Shown here one piece after another: positions 1 to 8,498 of a stretch of 64,000 nt of DNA. The notes beneath the pieces are model-generated. The model made no database searches and had not been told where the DNA came from. It worked only from the letters and a program-made list of their open reading frames with translations. This DNA is from Methanocorpusculaceae archaeon UBA425 (GTDB taxonomy: Archaea; Halobacteriota; Methanomicrobia; Methanomicrobiales; Methanocorpusculaceae), in the NCBI GenBank assembly GCA_002506085.1, contig DAWV01000002.1, positions 18,715 to 82,714 of the forward strand, written 5' to 3'. A program made the position numbers and the translations under genes. Each line of letters begins with the position of its first letter. The stretch's first letter is position 1.

Positions 1-59
1 TCCGTGTCCTGCATTCAGTGGGAGTCTTCATTTACAGAAAAAAAGATGAATGTGTGAAC

Positions 60-1247
60 TCAGGTCCGCACAGTTTCTATACATGAGGCGTAAATCGTCC
101 CTGTCTCGGTGAATATCTCGCTCAGACGCAGAGTATCATCATAAAGCTGACCGATGGCAAGATAGACCCCTCCGTTTTTATTATTTTTGAAAAGTGTTAC
201 CTCTCCGGAGGATGAAACAAAACCGCCCATTGGTCCCTCATTAACTCCCATATAGGATGTGGATCCAATCAAAAATCTACCCTTCTGGTAATCCAAACGA
301 ATGTTATACTCCGACGGGAGGGTGGTATCATACCCGTTTTCTGATATTACAACCTGTATCACTGTATTCCAGGTTCCGGTTACATCAGGGACAATAGGAG
401 CGGTGCCGTTTGTTGTCTCAGTCTTCCGGTAGGTTTTTGAAATAATCGAAACACTGTCGTCCGTGTGGTTGTTATCAATGCGGGATATCGTAATTCCCCC
501 AGGCATTCGTGATCCGAACCAGATTCCTCCGCCATCCTCTGAGAGGAGAATTTTTGGGATTTCTGTGTTATCACCATACATTACTGCGGTGAAGTTCGTG
601 TAACCGAGAGTCCCGGTCCGGTTACCCGTGTCGATAATACCATAGAAAACAGCTCCTTCCTGCTTCTCTACAACGAGGCTCCCGCCGGAAATTGTTCTCG
701 TACCGTTAAGTGAGATTATTGAACCATTTACCAATGTCCAGGTCCCGGCAAGGTCCGGGTAGGTGACATTGGTAATGGTTGCCCCGTTTCTCACAAGGGT
801 GAATACGCGTGCCCCTGATGTACTGTCCTCAGCCGGAGAAACACGTCCGGGATCCTCGAATTCTGCACCGGAAATCCGGATTTCGTTCTCACTAATGATA
901 GTGCCGATCAGTATTTCAGAAACATTTCCGGAATTTTCCCCGTTTCCTTTGGTGAGAATAAACCGGGTCGCGTTTTCGCCGCAGAAGTTACCGTAGAAGC
1001 TTGTGTTGGCGTAATTCCCGGAAAAGAGTCTGCCTTCCTGATATGTCACATCAAAAATTCCGTTATCTACCTCATATGTAAATCCATCCGCACCACTCAT
1101 GTGGGATATTGAGGATGTCGTCGTCCAGGATCCGGTAATATTGCAGGGCATGACTACCTCTGGTCCGGGTTCTTCTGATATACACCCGGCAGCAAATATA
1201 AGTGTTGCCGCGATTATCAGAAGGAGTAAATAGTTAACATATTTCAT
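60..1247 (-). CDS. secreted lipoprotein with three GTW-type repeats
   Basis: Predicted 395-residue surface lipoprotein. A hydrophobic signal segment (residues 5-20) ends in a lipobox A-A-G-C with Cys22 as the likely lipidated residue, so it should be anchored to the outer face of the membrane. The mature part has three related modules, each opening with G-(S/T)-W (near residues 40, 168 and 290) and followed by alternating beta-strand-like stretches with a G-x-(L/V/F)-x-(S/Y)-G pattern, suggesting three small beta-barrel or lipocalin-like units. It is rich in Asn, Thr and Gly, with many N-glycosylation sequons. No enzymatic motif was recognised and function is unknown. It is transcribed alone; the 190 bp upstream (1248-1438) are AT-rich and hold only its promoter. 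Confidence 0.8.
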   Translation of the reverse strand: MKYVNYLLLLIIAATLIFAAGCISEEPGPEVVMPCNITGSWTTTSSISHMSGADGFTYEVDNGIFDVTYQEGRLFSGNYANTSFYGNFCGENATRFILTKGNGENSGNVSEILIGTIISENEIRISGAEFEDPGRVSPAEDSTSGARVFTLVRNGATITNVTYPDLAGTWTLVNGSIISLNGTRTISGGSLVVEKQEGAVFYGIIDTGNRTGTLGYTNFTAVMYGDNTEIPKILLSEDGGGIWFGSRMPGGITISRIDNNHTDDSVSIISKTYRKTETTNGTAPIVPDVTGTWNTVIQVVISENGYDTTLPSEYNIRLDYQKGRFLIGSTSYMGVNEGPMGGFVSSSGEVTLFKNNKNGGVYLAIGQLYDDTLRLSEIFTETGTIYASCIETVRT

Positions 1248-1438
1248 ATTATTTGTATATTACGCCGAATATGTTAAAGACCGGTGGTTTGTTTTCCGGC
1301 ACATCTGATTAACGTGACTTGTCGGTGATTCCAGAATTATCCTGGAGACTAACCTGTTTATTTTTGGATACACTATTATGAGATAATATAACATTCCGCG
1401 GCATTGCACGAATGCTAAAAAAGAGAACTTATCCGGTT

Positions 1439-2059
1439 TTATCGGATAAGCGCTGCTGAACGAGCTGCAGCTGAGCTGACAGACTCGGACTTGATAATCT
1501 CGATTCTGCGAATCGGGAAAATCGGTTTGCATGCCTCGAACATCTTCTTGGAAAGATCGCCCTTCAGCATAGCGGAAACAAAGGTCTCAAAGTCTGCTTC
1601 CTTTGCGTAGTCTTCTACAACCTTCACCATCATTGCACGAATCTCGTGAACCTGGGTAAGTCTTGCGTGGTTAATGGTAAATGCAGTAATCGTAACCTGC
1701 AGTTCACGGGCGCTTCCAAGGGGAGTAACCGAGATAGTGCTGTCGATACGGGAGGCCCGCTTCTTTACCATTGCACGAACGAACTCTTTCGTCATTTCAT
1801 GACCGTTGAACTGGGTGTATGCTGCATCTCCTCCAACGTTCATAATTCTGAAAGATGTACGAACATTCTGCTTGGAATAGTCCTGGATTAACTCACCGAG
1901 ACTAACCGTCATTACACGGTCCGGAATGTTTTCCGGATTTGAAGAAATAATTTCTCCAATGAACTGCTTACCGAGGAACTCCGGAGCATAGACCTTAATC
2001 CAGCTCTTTGCTTTCCATCCCTCAAGTTTGCGTCCGCCACTCTGCTTTTTTCTTGCCAT
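1439..2059 (-). CDS. rps3ae: 30S ribosomal protein S3Ae
   Basis: Archaeal/eukaryotic-type small-subunit protein S3Ae (eS1), 206 residues, the usual archaeal length. The Lys/Arg-rich N-terminus starting M-A-R-K-K and the motif W-I-K-V-Y-A-P-E-F are typical of the family. It binds near the mRNA exit site of the 30S subunit. It is the last gene of a four-gene minus-strand operon (rps15, recJ-like, pcc1, rps3ae); its ATG lies 3 nt after the pcc1 stop, so translation is probably coupled. This gene order is widely shared among euryarchaea, which supports each call. Confidence 0.97.
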   Translation of the reverse strand: MARKKQSGGRKLEGWKAKSWIKVYAPEFLGKQFIGEIISSNPENIPDRVMTVSLGELIQDYSKQNVRTSFRIMNVGGDAAYTQFNGHEMTKEFVRAMVKKRASRIDSTISVTPLGSARELQVTITAFTINHARLTQVHEIRAMMVKVVEDYAKEADFETFVSAMLKGDLSKKMFEACKPIFPIRRIEIIKSESVSSAAARSAALIR

Positions 2060-2062
2060 GGT

Positions 2063-2314
2063 TTATTCACCTGAATTATTTTTTAACGTATTCTCTTCGC
2101 AGATTGTCTCAACGAGCTTTTCTGCGACTGAGAGATTCATCAGATAATCATCAACTGTCGCAATAACCGACCGGAGCGATTCACCGCTCACCTTTGCCAC
2201 AATACAGCCATCTTCAAAAGATGTCTCAATGAATCCGCAATTATCCGGAGAAAGAGATTTTTCAATCTCATCTGCACTCAGATTCTTCGACCGTATTTCG
2301 CCCGAAATCTTCAT
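2063..2314 (-). CDS. pcc1: KEOPS complex subunit Pcc1
   Basis: Small 83-residue protein matching the Pcc1 family, the dimerisation subunit of the KEOPS complex that makes t6A37 on ANN-decoding tRNAs. The sequence alternates short strands and helices (I-S-G-E-I-R-S-K at the start, then a V-A-K-V-S-G-E-S-L-R-S strand/turn and an N-L-S-V-A-E-K-L helix), as expected for the K-homology-like fold. Its ATG overlaps the stop codon of the upstream recJ-like gene by 4 nt (ATGA), and rps3ae follows after 3 nt. Identification rests on length, pattern and the conserved operon position more than on invariant residues. Confidence 0.82.
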   Translation of the reverse strand: MKISGEIRSKNLSADEIEKSLSPDNCGFIETSFEDGCIVAKVSGESLRSVIATVDDYLMNLSVAEKLVETICEENTLKNNSGE

Positions 2315-3510
2315 GCAAATGCCTCCAGGGATTTGACAAACTCAGCCTCGCATGCGAGAGGAAGTTCTCCTCCTGCACGGGTCTTATGACCTCCGCCGGT
2401 TCCGCCAAACGTCTTTGCGGCAGATACGATGAACTGCTCAAAATTAACGTCTGCCGATAAGGGCGCCCGGGCAGACACCTTTAGATACGAATCCGCTCTG
2501 CCAAGAACAAAGACCGGTTTATTCTCTGAATTGGCAAACATGTCAGCGACATCACTTGCCGTATCAGCAGAATTTACCATCCATGCATTCTTTGCGACCT
2601 TCTTCGCCGCACCCGCCGACTCAATTACCCTTTTCTTAAAAGAGAGGGCAGTCTCCCAGCCTTCTTTCAGAAGAGAAGCATCGCCGCATGCCAGCCCGAA
2701 AGCGAGTTCGGTTCTGCCTGCTTTTCCGCAGGCATCAACGACCATCGTAAGGGAATGTGCATTTCGGATGACTTCCCGCTCAAGACTCCAGCAATCCCCG
2801 TACAGATTCATCAGGGCATCATACGAAGCATTGGACCGTGCAATAATCTCTGATAAAAGACACCCGAGATATTTCTCATCCGACGTCTTGTCCGAGCATA
2901 TTTTCATAATATCCCCGGCCTCCTCACTGTTTCCGGAAAGACCCGGAAGATAAGGAAGAGACGCAGATTCGATCTGCTCTTTGGTTGTCCTGCCGGCAAG
3001 AAGAAGACCTCTTCCCGGATTAATCAGATTATTTGCAATCCCCTCACCGATGATTTTTTCATTCATCCCGGTAAGTGTCTGTCTGTCTCCGATAATGCCA
3101 AGAAGAACCAGACCGGCAAGGTCACGGTTATCTAAAAGAGCATTGGCGACAAGGTAAGCGCAGCCGGCAGCGGAAAGGTCCGTTTCGCCGTCTGCACCGA
3201 AGAGCCGCGGGTTTATATGGTATTGGGATGTGTTGTAGGGCACGTGGTGATCGATAATCATCGTCGTCTCCGGCAGACCGGCGCACGACGCTCCTAAATC
3301 ACACAGAAGGGAAATGTCCGGATTGGTGACATCAGTGTTCGTCAGAACCGGTAAAAACCGGAGCCGGAACGCGATGCCTGCCCTTTTCAAGGCAATGGAC
3401 ATAATTGCCGCCGAGGCGATACCGTCTGCATCGTGATGGGCATACATTTCCACGTACTCCATCCCTCTCAGGCGGTCAGCGATTTTTTTGGCGGCTTCTT
3501 CAAGTGACAT
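2311..3510 (-). CDS. DHH-family phosphoesterase, archaeal RecJ-like
   Basis: 399-residue member of the DHH superfamily related to archaeal RecJ/GAN single-strand nucleases, some of which associate with the replicative CMG helicase through GINS. Motif I is H-H-D-A-D-G at residues 25-30, the D-H-H triad is at 87-89, and a C-terminal DHHA1 domain ends with G-G-G-H-K-T-R-A-G-G near residue 375. These Asp/His residues would bind the two Mn2+ ions used for 5'-3' phosphodiester cleavage. It lies 13 nt downstream of rps15 and overlaps pcc1. Whether it is an active nuclease or a Cdc45-like scaffold cannot be settled here, but the catalytic ligands are present. Confidence 0.9.
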   Translation of the reverse strand: MSLEEAAKKIADRLRGMEYVEMYAHHDADGIASAAIMSIALKRAGIAFRLRFLPVLTNTDVTNPDISLLCDLGASCAGLPETTMIIDHHVPYNTSQYHINPRLFGADGETDLSAAGCAYLVANALLDNRDLAGLVLLGIIGDRQTLTGMNEKIIGEGIANNLINPGRGLLLAGRTTKEQIESASLPYLPGLSGNSEEAGDIMKICSDKTSDEKYLGCLLSEIIARSNASYDALMNLYGDCWSLEREVIRNAHSLTMVVDACGKAGRTELAFGLACGDASLLKEGWETALSFKKRVIESAGAAKKVAKNAWMVNSADTASDVADMFANSENKPVFVLGRADSYLKVSARAPLSADVNFEQFIVSAAKTFGGTGGGHKTRAGGELPLACEAEFVKSLEAFA

Positions 3511-3523
3511 AGGTTATGATGAT

Positions 3524-3982
3524 TTATCTGGACAGAAGAATCTCTAAAGTCTCCGGCTTGTAGACCCAGCCAGCTGGTAAGCGTTTTGTACCAACATAGT
3601 ATTTGGCGAGTCTGCGAACTTTTGCTTCTGTTAAATGAAGCTGACGTTTGTTGTGGTAATCTTTCTTGTTCTCAACAAGGTGCTTTCTCATTCCGAGAGC
3701 CTTGTGCATAAGGTTACGCAGATCTTCGGGGATTGCAGTGTCCATGTCGTTTTCACGAACAATGGCGTTGATTCTCTTGCCCGTTGCAAGTTTTACATTC
3801 GGGACTCCGTGCTTGTCACGGAGAACAAGACCGATCTGTGCGCAGGTGAGACCTGCTTTGCGCAGCTCGATAATTTTACCCTCGATCTCTTTGACATCGG
3901 AGTTTGACCATGCCGGAATCTCTTTTCTGTATGGTCTGACAGAGGATGATATACCTCTTCTTCTAGCATGCATTCGTGCCAT
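3524..3982 (-). CDS. rps15: 30S ribosomal protein S15
   Basis: Archaeal S15 (uS15, eukaryotic S13 type), 152 residues. The basic N-terminal extension starting M-A-R-M-H-A-R-R-R-G and the C-terminal H-L-T-E-A-K-V-R-R-L-A-K-Y-Y core are diagnostic. It binds the central domain of 16S rRNA early in 30S assembly. A GAGGTGAT ribosome binding site lies 8 nt before the ATG. It heads the rps15-recJ-pcc1-rps3ae operon and is preceded by a 274-bp intergenic region with several hairpins (see 3983-4256), where autoregulation could occur. Confidence 0.97.
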   Translation of the reverse strand: MARMHARRRGISSSVRPYRKEIPAWSNSDVKEIEGKIIELRKAGLTCAQIGLVLRDKHGVPNVKLATGKRINAIVRENDMDTAIPEDLRNLMHKALGMRKHLVENKKDYHNKRQLHLTEAKVRRLAKYYVGTKRLPAGWVYKPETLEILLSR

Positions 3983-4256
3983 AATTTATCACCTCGCGAA
4001 AGGACTGTCCACCCACCGTACCGGGTGGAAAACCAACCTGACGACGTATTCGCGGATACTGTAATTTATCAGGTATGATCGTAAGTCACGAAAAGAGCAG
4101 CATGTATAATACAGCTGACTCGTCGTAATCCCATAGCCAAAAGGCAGTGTCATTATAGACAGACACGTCGGACTTACTTCAGTCAGCACCTAAGTGCTTC
4201 GTATCTATTGGAGGGGATTAATAATAAGGGTTTGGGGCAAAGTACTAACTACGAGT
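3983..4256 (-). promoter_or_regulatory. hairpin-rich leader region upstream of rps15 (possible structured RNA)
   Basis: This 274-bp stretch between divergent genes has no convincing reading frame but several inverted repeats. A 7-bp stem at 4008-4014/4023-4029 lies just before the rps15 ribosome binding site. A larger one is closed by CCTGA/TCAGG at 4037-4041/4069-4073 with GTAT/ATAC nested inside. Others are CAGC/GCTG near 4103-4120, GTGTC/GACAC near 4149-4168, and AGCAC/GTGCT near 4185-4198. AT-rich ATTAATAATAAG at about 4219 could serve as a TATA element for either direction. It may be a long untranslated leader controlling the ribosomal operon or a separate small RNA. Strand is inferred from rps15. 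Confidence 0.4.
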
Positions 4257-5477
4257 ATGCCGGAATATGATGTTGTAATTGTGGGAGCGGGGCCAGCCGG
4301 GCTTTTTTGTGCGGCAAATCTTGCGCCGGCAAAAGTTCTCATCCTGGAAAAAATGAAACTGCCGGGGCGGAAACTTCTGCTTTCCGGCTCAGGTCAGTGT
4401 AATCTGACCCACGCGGGCGATGTGAAAGCATTATCTGCAAATTATGGTGATCACAGGGCGTTTGTGAAACCTGCGTTGATGGCGTTTTCTAATCAGGCAG
4501 CGATGGATTTCTTTGAAAAACATGGTGTGCCTGTGCAGACGAACGAAAACGGCAAAGTATTCCCGGTTTCCCTTCTCGCAGATGATGTTTTGGATGCGTT
4601 GCTCGCTGCCTGCGATGAGGCTGGTGTGGAAATTTCGTATCGCGAGTCTGTGCAGTCTATATCCCCGAAAGGGGGGGGATACGCAGTGCAGACGCCCGTC
4701 GCTACGTATCAGACGAAATTTGTGGTGATCGCCACCGGGGGGATGTCGTATCCGGCAACCGGTTCGACAGGTGACGGTTACCCACTTGCCGAAGGTCTGG
4801 GTCACGCCGTCATCCCGCCGGAGCCTTCTCTGACACCTGTATATGTGGCGGATCACATTCTCCGTGATCTCTCGGGAATCTCTCTTTCGGCCAAGGTCAC
4901 CATCTGGCATGATGGTAAGAAGCTCATTACACGAGATGGTGATTTGCTGATTACCCGTTTTGGCTATTCGGGTCCGGTCATTCTGGATTCATCCCGATGG
5001 ATGCGGGCGGGCGATGTGCTGAAAATTGCCTTTACGCCTCTCCCCCCGAACGAAGTGGATGCTCTTCTTAAGGAAAGGACTGCTTTGTCCGGAGGAAAGC
5101 TGGTCTATAATCTCCTTTCGGGTTTATCCTGTCCCGAGCGCCTTTTGCGTGCTCTTGTTTTTGCGGCAGGAATTCCCGAGGAAACGACTGGAGCACAGCT
5201 TACGGCAAAAATGCGGGGTGCGCTTGTTGCAAATCTGACGGATTTTCCGGTTTCGATTGACCGGCCGGGCGATTTCGGCGTGGCTATGTGTACTGCGGGC
5301 GGTGTTTCCCTGACTGAAATTAATAAAAAAACCTGTGAATCCAAAATCGCTCCGGGTATTTTTTTCGCAGGAGAAGTCATGGATTTGGATGGGGATACTG
5401 GCGGATACAATATCCAGGCGGCATTTTCCACGGCGTTTGTTGCCGCAAAAAAAATTCTCCAGATGTTGTGCGCGTGA
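4257..5477 (+). CDS. BaiN/HI0933-type FAD-dependent oxidoreductase
   Basis: 406-residue flavoprotein of the HI0933/BaiN (YhiN) family. The N-terminal dinucleotide-binding motif V-I-V-G-A-G-P-A-G-L is at residues 6-15, followed by the family signature G-R-K-L-L-L-S-G-S-G-Q-C-N and a second FAD-contact motif A-T-G-G-M-S-Y-P. The C-terminal G-E-V-M-D-L-D-G-D-T-G-G-Y-N segment closes the FAD site. Substrates are unknown in archaea; a gut bacterial homolog is linked to bile-acid dehydroxylation. The frame is open from 4194, but the ATG at 4257 places the Rossmann strand at the usual distance from the start, so that start is preferred. Confidence 0.85.
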   Translation: MPEYDVVIVGAGPAGLFCAANLAPAKVLILEKMKLPGRKLLLSGSGQCNLTHAGDVKALSANYGDHRAFVKPALMAFSNQAAMDFFEKHGVPVQTNENGKVFPVSLLADDVLDALLAACDEAGVEISYRESVQSISPKGGGYAVQTPVATYQTKFVVIATGGMSYPATGSTGDGYPLAEGLGHAVIPPEPSLTPVYVADHILRDLSGISLSAKVTIWHDGKKLITRDGDLLITRFGYSGPVILDSSRWMRAGDVLKIAFTPLPPNEVDALLKERTALSGGKLVYNLLSGLSCPERLLRALVFAAGIPEETTGAQLTAKMRGALVANLTDFPVSIDRPGDFGVAMCTAGGVSLTEINKKTCESKIAPGIFFAGEVMDLDGDTGGYNIQAAFSTAFVAAKKILQMLCA

Positions 5478-5592
5478 ACTGGGTTCCCCCCTGATTTTTT
5501 GGTTTGGACCCGTTTCCGGTTTCAGATACAGAACATCATTCCATAATCTTTAAATTGGTCCGGGTTGTATGTTGTTATCGCAATATTTTGTT

Positions 5593-5664
5593 GCCTCAGT
5601 GGCTTAGCGGTATAGCGCGTCCTTGGTAAGGACGAGGTCGCGAGTTCAATTCTCGCCTGAGGCT
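5593..5664 (+). tRNA. tRNA-Thr (GGU anticodon)
   Basis: 72-nt cloverleaf. The acceptor stem is GCCTCAG/CTGAGGC, the anticodon stem CGTCC/GGACG encloses loop TTGGTAA giving anticodon GGT, and the T arm is GCGAG-TTCAATT-CTCGC. All stems are fully paired. No CCA is encoded, so the CCA-adding enzyme at 50923 would supply it. A T-rich stretch follows at 5664-5672. It sits at the left edge of the block of bacterial-type genes, but I found no second copy of its 3' end that would mark an integration site. Confidence 0.97.
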
Positions 5665-5876
5665 CTTTTCTTTTTCAATTTTACGTGTAATTTTAGTTAA
5701 TTTTCCGTTGTGCATTCAATGCTGCCCGGAGCCTCATATATATTTCGATTTTATGTGGTTCCCTGATGATTTCATTCGCCCGCGCTCATGAGAAATCTGA
5801 TTGAACACATGGATGGTCAGGTTCCGCATCCATTTATGCTGTTGAAAATAAATTCTATACTCGTGAATATCCGGCT
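5665..5876. other. intergenic region between tRNA-Thr and DUF1848 gene
   Basis: 212 bp with no supported gene. A TATA-like CTCATATATATTTC lies near 5732, too far upstream for a leaderless start of the next gene. A 30-codon frame (5788-5880) overlaps the next start codon as ATGA, but its residue content is not protein-like and it is not called. Confidence 0.4.
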
Positions 5877-6803
5877 ATGATAATCAATACCGGAAGCAGG
5901 ACAGATATCCCTGCCTTCTTCAGCGAATGGTTTTTCAATCGGATTCGGGAAGGATATGTTCTGGTACGCAATCCGTATTATCCTCAAATGGTTACGAAAT
6001 ACCTGCTGAACCCGGATATCGTGGACTGTATCAATTTTTGTACAAAAAATCCTGCTCCGAGCTTTTCGCGTATCCATGAACTTGATATGTTCGGTCAGTT
6101 CTGGTATGTTACCATTACCCCCTATGGAAAAGATATAGAACCCCGGGTCCCTGCGGTTGAAAGTGTAATCCGTTCATTTCGGAAACTATCCGAAATTGTC
6201 GGATTAAATCGTATAGGCTGGCGGTATGACCCGGTTTTTCTGACTGGGAAGTATTCCTCCGAGTATCATATCGCGTCTTTTGAAAAAATGGCGGCAGAAC
6301 TCTCCGGATATACTGATGTCTGTGTCATCAGTTTCCTTGATCTTTATGAAAAAACCAAACGGAATTTCCCTGCCGGAAAAGAAGTGGAACAGAAAGACCG
6401 TATCACGCTTGGAAAAGCATTCTGTGCTATCGGCCGCGAGTATGGAATAACGATAAAATCCTGTGCGGAAGGAGTGGAACTCTCGCCATATGGCGTAGAT
6501 TGTTCCGGCTGTCTTACCCGTGAGGTTCTGGAACGTGCTGTCTGCCGTAAACTCCATCCGGGTATAAATACTTCAACACGCAGGTCATGTTCCTGTCTGC
6601 TAAACTGCGATATTGGTGTGTACAATACCTGTGGTCACGGTTGTGTGTATTGTTATGCCAACTTTAACCAGAACACCGTCCGGAAAAACAGCGAACTGCA
6701 TGATTCCTTATCCCCATTTCTCATTGGGACGTGGAGAGAGGGTGATGTGGTGACGAATGCCCGTCAGAGGAGTTTATGTGACGAACAGACCACCCTGTTC
6801 TGA
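5877..6803 (+). CDS. DUF1848 protein with C-terminal radical-SAM-type cysteine motif
   Basis: 308 residues, matching the DUF1848 family, whose N-terminus begins with an I-I-x-x-(S/G)-x-R-T-D-I-P-A-F pattern, seen here at residues 2-14. The C-terminal part contains C-X3-C-X2-C (C252, C256, C259; C-G-H-G-C-V-Y-C), the spacing of radical-SAM [4Fe-4S] clusters, plus a further Cys group (D-C-S-G-C and S-C-S-C) just before it. In this family the cluster motif is C-terminal rather than N-terminal; the reaction is unknown. The family is common in Firmicutes and gut methanogens. It opens the block of bacterial-type genes and is probably a single-gene transcript. Confidence 0.85.
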   Translation: MIINTGSRTDIPAFFSEWFFNRIREGYVLVRNPYYPQMVTKYLLNPDIVDCINFCTKNPAPSFSRIHELDMFGQFWYVTITPYGKDIEPRVPAVESVIRSFRKLSEIVGLNRIGWRYDPVFLTGKYSSEYHIASFEKMAAELSGYTDVCVISFLDLYEKTKRNFPAGKEVEQKDRITLGKAFCAIGREYGITIKSCAEGVELSPYGVDCSGCLTREVLERAVCRKLHPGINTSTRRSCSCLLNCDIGVYNTCGHGCVYCYANFNQNTVRKNSELHDSLSPFLIGTWREGDVVTNARQRSLCDEQTTLF

Positions 6804-6830
6804 TTCTTTCTCAATAAAGGCCGGATATTT

Positions 6831-7373
6831 TCAGATTATTGCCCTGCCCATCTCATAGGCCTCCTTCATTGCGGGCATACTGATGATATCTCCTATTGCC
6901 CATGCGCCGGCTCCATAAACGACCCCTTTCTCTATCGAGTCTGGAAGACAGCTCGTGAAGCCCCGGAAACATTCTACGGTCCGCTCAAGTGATGCTTTAT
7001 CTGCATCGGCTGCCGTGATAATGAAATAGAATTCCTTACCGCTGATTTCGGTATACTTCGGTACCGTGCGGTCAATGAACGTCTTCATCTGGGCGTCGAG
7101 CGTGTAGAAATAGACCGGTGTCGCCATGACGATAACATCTGTTTCCAGGAGTTTGTCAAGAATCCCGGTCATATCGTCTTCCTGTAAGCAACTACCTCCG
7201 TTCTCCGTACAGACCCCGCAGCCGGTACAGTATCCGATTTTCTTATCCCGGAGAAAAATCTCATCTGTATGATGACCCGCTTCTTTTGCTCCACGGATAA
7301 ATTCGTCACAAAGCAGATCGGAATTTCCACCTTTCCGTGGGCTGCCGGCAATTACAAGTATATTTTTCTTCAT
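6831..7373 (-). CDS. iron-sulfur flavoprotein (Isf-like, flavodoxin fold)
   Basis: 180-residue NADPH-dependent FMN reductase/flavodoxin-fold protein. The phosphate-binding loop G-S-P-R-K-G-G-N-S is at residues 10-18, and Cys49, 52, 55 and 62 form C-X2-C-X2-C-X6-C, the compact [4Fe-4S] motif of archaeal iron-sulfur flavoprotein Isf. Family members take electrons from ferredoxin and can reduce O2 or H2O2. The gene starts after a GAGGTAA ribosome binding site. The leader contains about three TCTATC hexamer repeats (7385-7404) and a TTTTATACC promoter element near 7421. Confidence 0.87.
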   Translation of the reverse strand: MKKNILVIAGSPRKGGNSDLLCDEFIRGAKEAGHHTDEIFLRDKKIGYCTGCGVCTENGGSCLQEDDMTGILDKLLETDVIVMATPVYFYTLDAQMKTFIDRTVPKYTEISGKEFYFIITAADADKASLERTVECFRGFTSCLPDSIEKGVVYGAGAWAIGDIISMPAMKEAYEMGRAII

Positions 7374-7430
7374 GTCTGGTTACCTCTATCTCTATCTCTA
7401 TCTGATTCGTCTAATCCGGTATAAAACCAT

Positions 7431-7452
7431 CCCCTGGGAAACCGTCCAGGGG
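7431..7452 (-). terminator. stem-loop downstream of the HAD phosphatase gene
   Basis: Perfect 7-bp GC-rich inverted repeat CCCCTGG/CCAGGGG with an 8-nt loop, between the stop of the HAD gene and the promoter of the flavoprotein gene, all on the minus strand. The following minus-strand sequence is only mildly T-rich (GGTTTTATA), so it may be a 3'-end stabiliser rather than a true terminator. Confidence 0.5.
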
Positions 7453-7507
7453 TCCCTCTGAAAGCAGGTCCTAAAGCAAAGCCTGATTCCAGAATCTGGC
7501 TGATAAC

Positions 7508-8155
7508 TTACTCAACAAACTGCAGGAGTTCAGACGGGTCATCAATAATCTGTTTTGCCCCTTCACGTTCCAGTAAATCCCTGTCCCGAAATCCCCACGC
7601 CACAGAAATACATGCGACTCCGGCATTCTCCGCCGTCCGGATATCTACCTCCGAATCACCGACATACAACACCTCGGACGTATCTGCCCTTAACTCATTC
7701 AATACTGCAAAAACACTGTCCGGGGCTGGTTTCCGCCGTACCCCTTCGCGTTCTCCAACCACCGTCGCAAAAACGCCCGGGAAATATATCTCACTCAGCG
7801 TCTTTACCGCGGCATCATATTTATTTGAAACAACTCCAAGTTGATACCCGCGGCTTTTCAACTCCTGTAAAAGTTCCGTGATACCAGGATAGGATTGTGT
7901 TTTTTCTCGTCCGTGGATATTGTAATACTGTTTGAAATCGGCAAATATTTCTTCACGGTGCGGATTGTTCTGTCCATTCGGAATTGCAAAATCCACCAAA
8001 CGTTGTACACCATTTCCGACAAAACTTCTCACTTCTTCACGGGTCCGTAAAGGATAGCCGAACTTCAATAAAACATAGTTCACTGCATCATACAAATCGT
8101 CAAGGGTATTCAGGAGAGTCCCGTCCATATCGAAAATAATGACCTGGTATTTCAT
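7508..8155 (-). CDS. HAD-superfamily phosphatase, phosphoglycolate phosphatase-like
   Basis: 215-residue HAD hydrolase. Motif I F-D-M-D-G-T-L-L (Asp nucleophile near residue 8) follows the start directly, the alpha-helical cap spans roughly residues 15-85, motif II is V-V-S-N-K-Y, and motif III/IV is V-G-D-S-E-V-D-I-R-T-A. This layout is that of Gph/PGP-type phosphatases. The frame is open 39 nt further upstream, but the ATG at 8155 puts motif I at the usual place. Its true substrate (2-phosphoglycolate or another sugar phosphate) cannot be told from sequence. Adjacent genes give no pathway hint. Confidence 0.85.
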   Translation of the reverse strand: MKYQVIIFDMDGTLLNTLDDLYDAVNYVLLKFGYPLRTREEVRSFVGNGVQRLVDFAIPNGQNNPHREEIFADFKQYYNIHGREKTQSYPGITELLQELKSRGYQLGVVSNKYDAAVKTLSEIYFPGVFATVVGEREGVRRKPAPDSVFAVLNELRADTSEVLYVGDSEVDIRTAENAGVACISVAWGFRDRDLLEREGAKQIIDDPSELLQFVE

Positions 8156-8372
8156 TTCACTCTGCACCCCGCGGCATATCCATGAGTCATGCACCCGTAA
8201 CAGTATTTCTGGAATGTCATTATTCGTTAGTCAGGTTATACTCTGATAAAGATAATTCCATCAGATTTCAGAATCCTGATGGGGATTCCGGAAGGAAAAA
8301 ATATTGCCGGTTCCCATGGGAAAAATCATCTGCTTCAATCGCAGACTTTTGTAAAATAAAAACACTAAAATG
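8156..8372. other. intergenic region upstream of the HAD gene
   Basis: About 215 bp without a supported gene. It should hold the minus-strand promoter of the HAD gene. The plus-strand frame starting near 8182 has no protein-like composition and overlaps the gene fragment on the opposite strand. Confidence 0.35.
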
Positions 8373-8498
8373 TTAAATCTGTTTTATATCCAGATATAAT
8401 CCCGCCTCGAATGCAGAGTCCGGTACAAATATTTCGGTCACTGATGCATCCGGCAATGAGATTCTCATCTCTACCTCGTCATGTTCGTTCAATTCCAT
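8373..8498 (-). pseudogene. short minus-strand reading frame, possible 3' remnant of a decayed gene
   Basis: A 41-codon frame from an ATG at 8498 with a protein-like composition (acidic, alternating hydrophobic: S-L-P-D-A-S-V-T-E-I-F-V-P-D). It stays open upstream of the ATG for about 20 more sense codons before a TGA near 8577, with no good start or ribosome binding site. That pattern suits the C-terminal end of a truncated beta-rich protein better than an intact small gene. It may instead be a real small protein. No family recognised. Confidence 0.3.

Noticed and set aside
5763..5819. Possible C/D-box guide RNA (TGATGAT and CTGA boxes)
   Set aside because: Spacing between boxes (about 27 nt) does not fit archaeal C/D RNAs and no terminal stem is present.
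5788..5880. 30-codon frame overlapping the DUF1848 start as ATGA
   Set aside because: Composition is not protein-like, there is no ribosome binding site, and the overlap can arise by chance.
7385..7404. TCTATC hexamer microrepeat as a phase-variation tract
   Set aside because: Only about three units and unit length of six in a leader; no evidence for switching.
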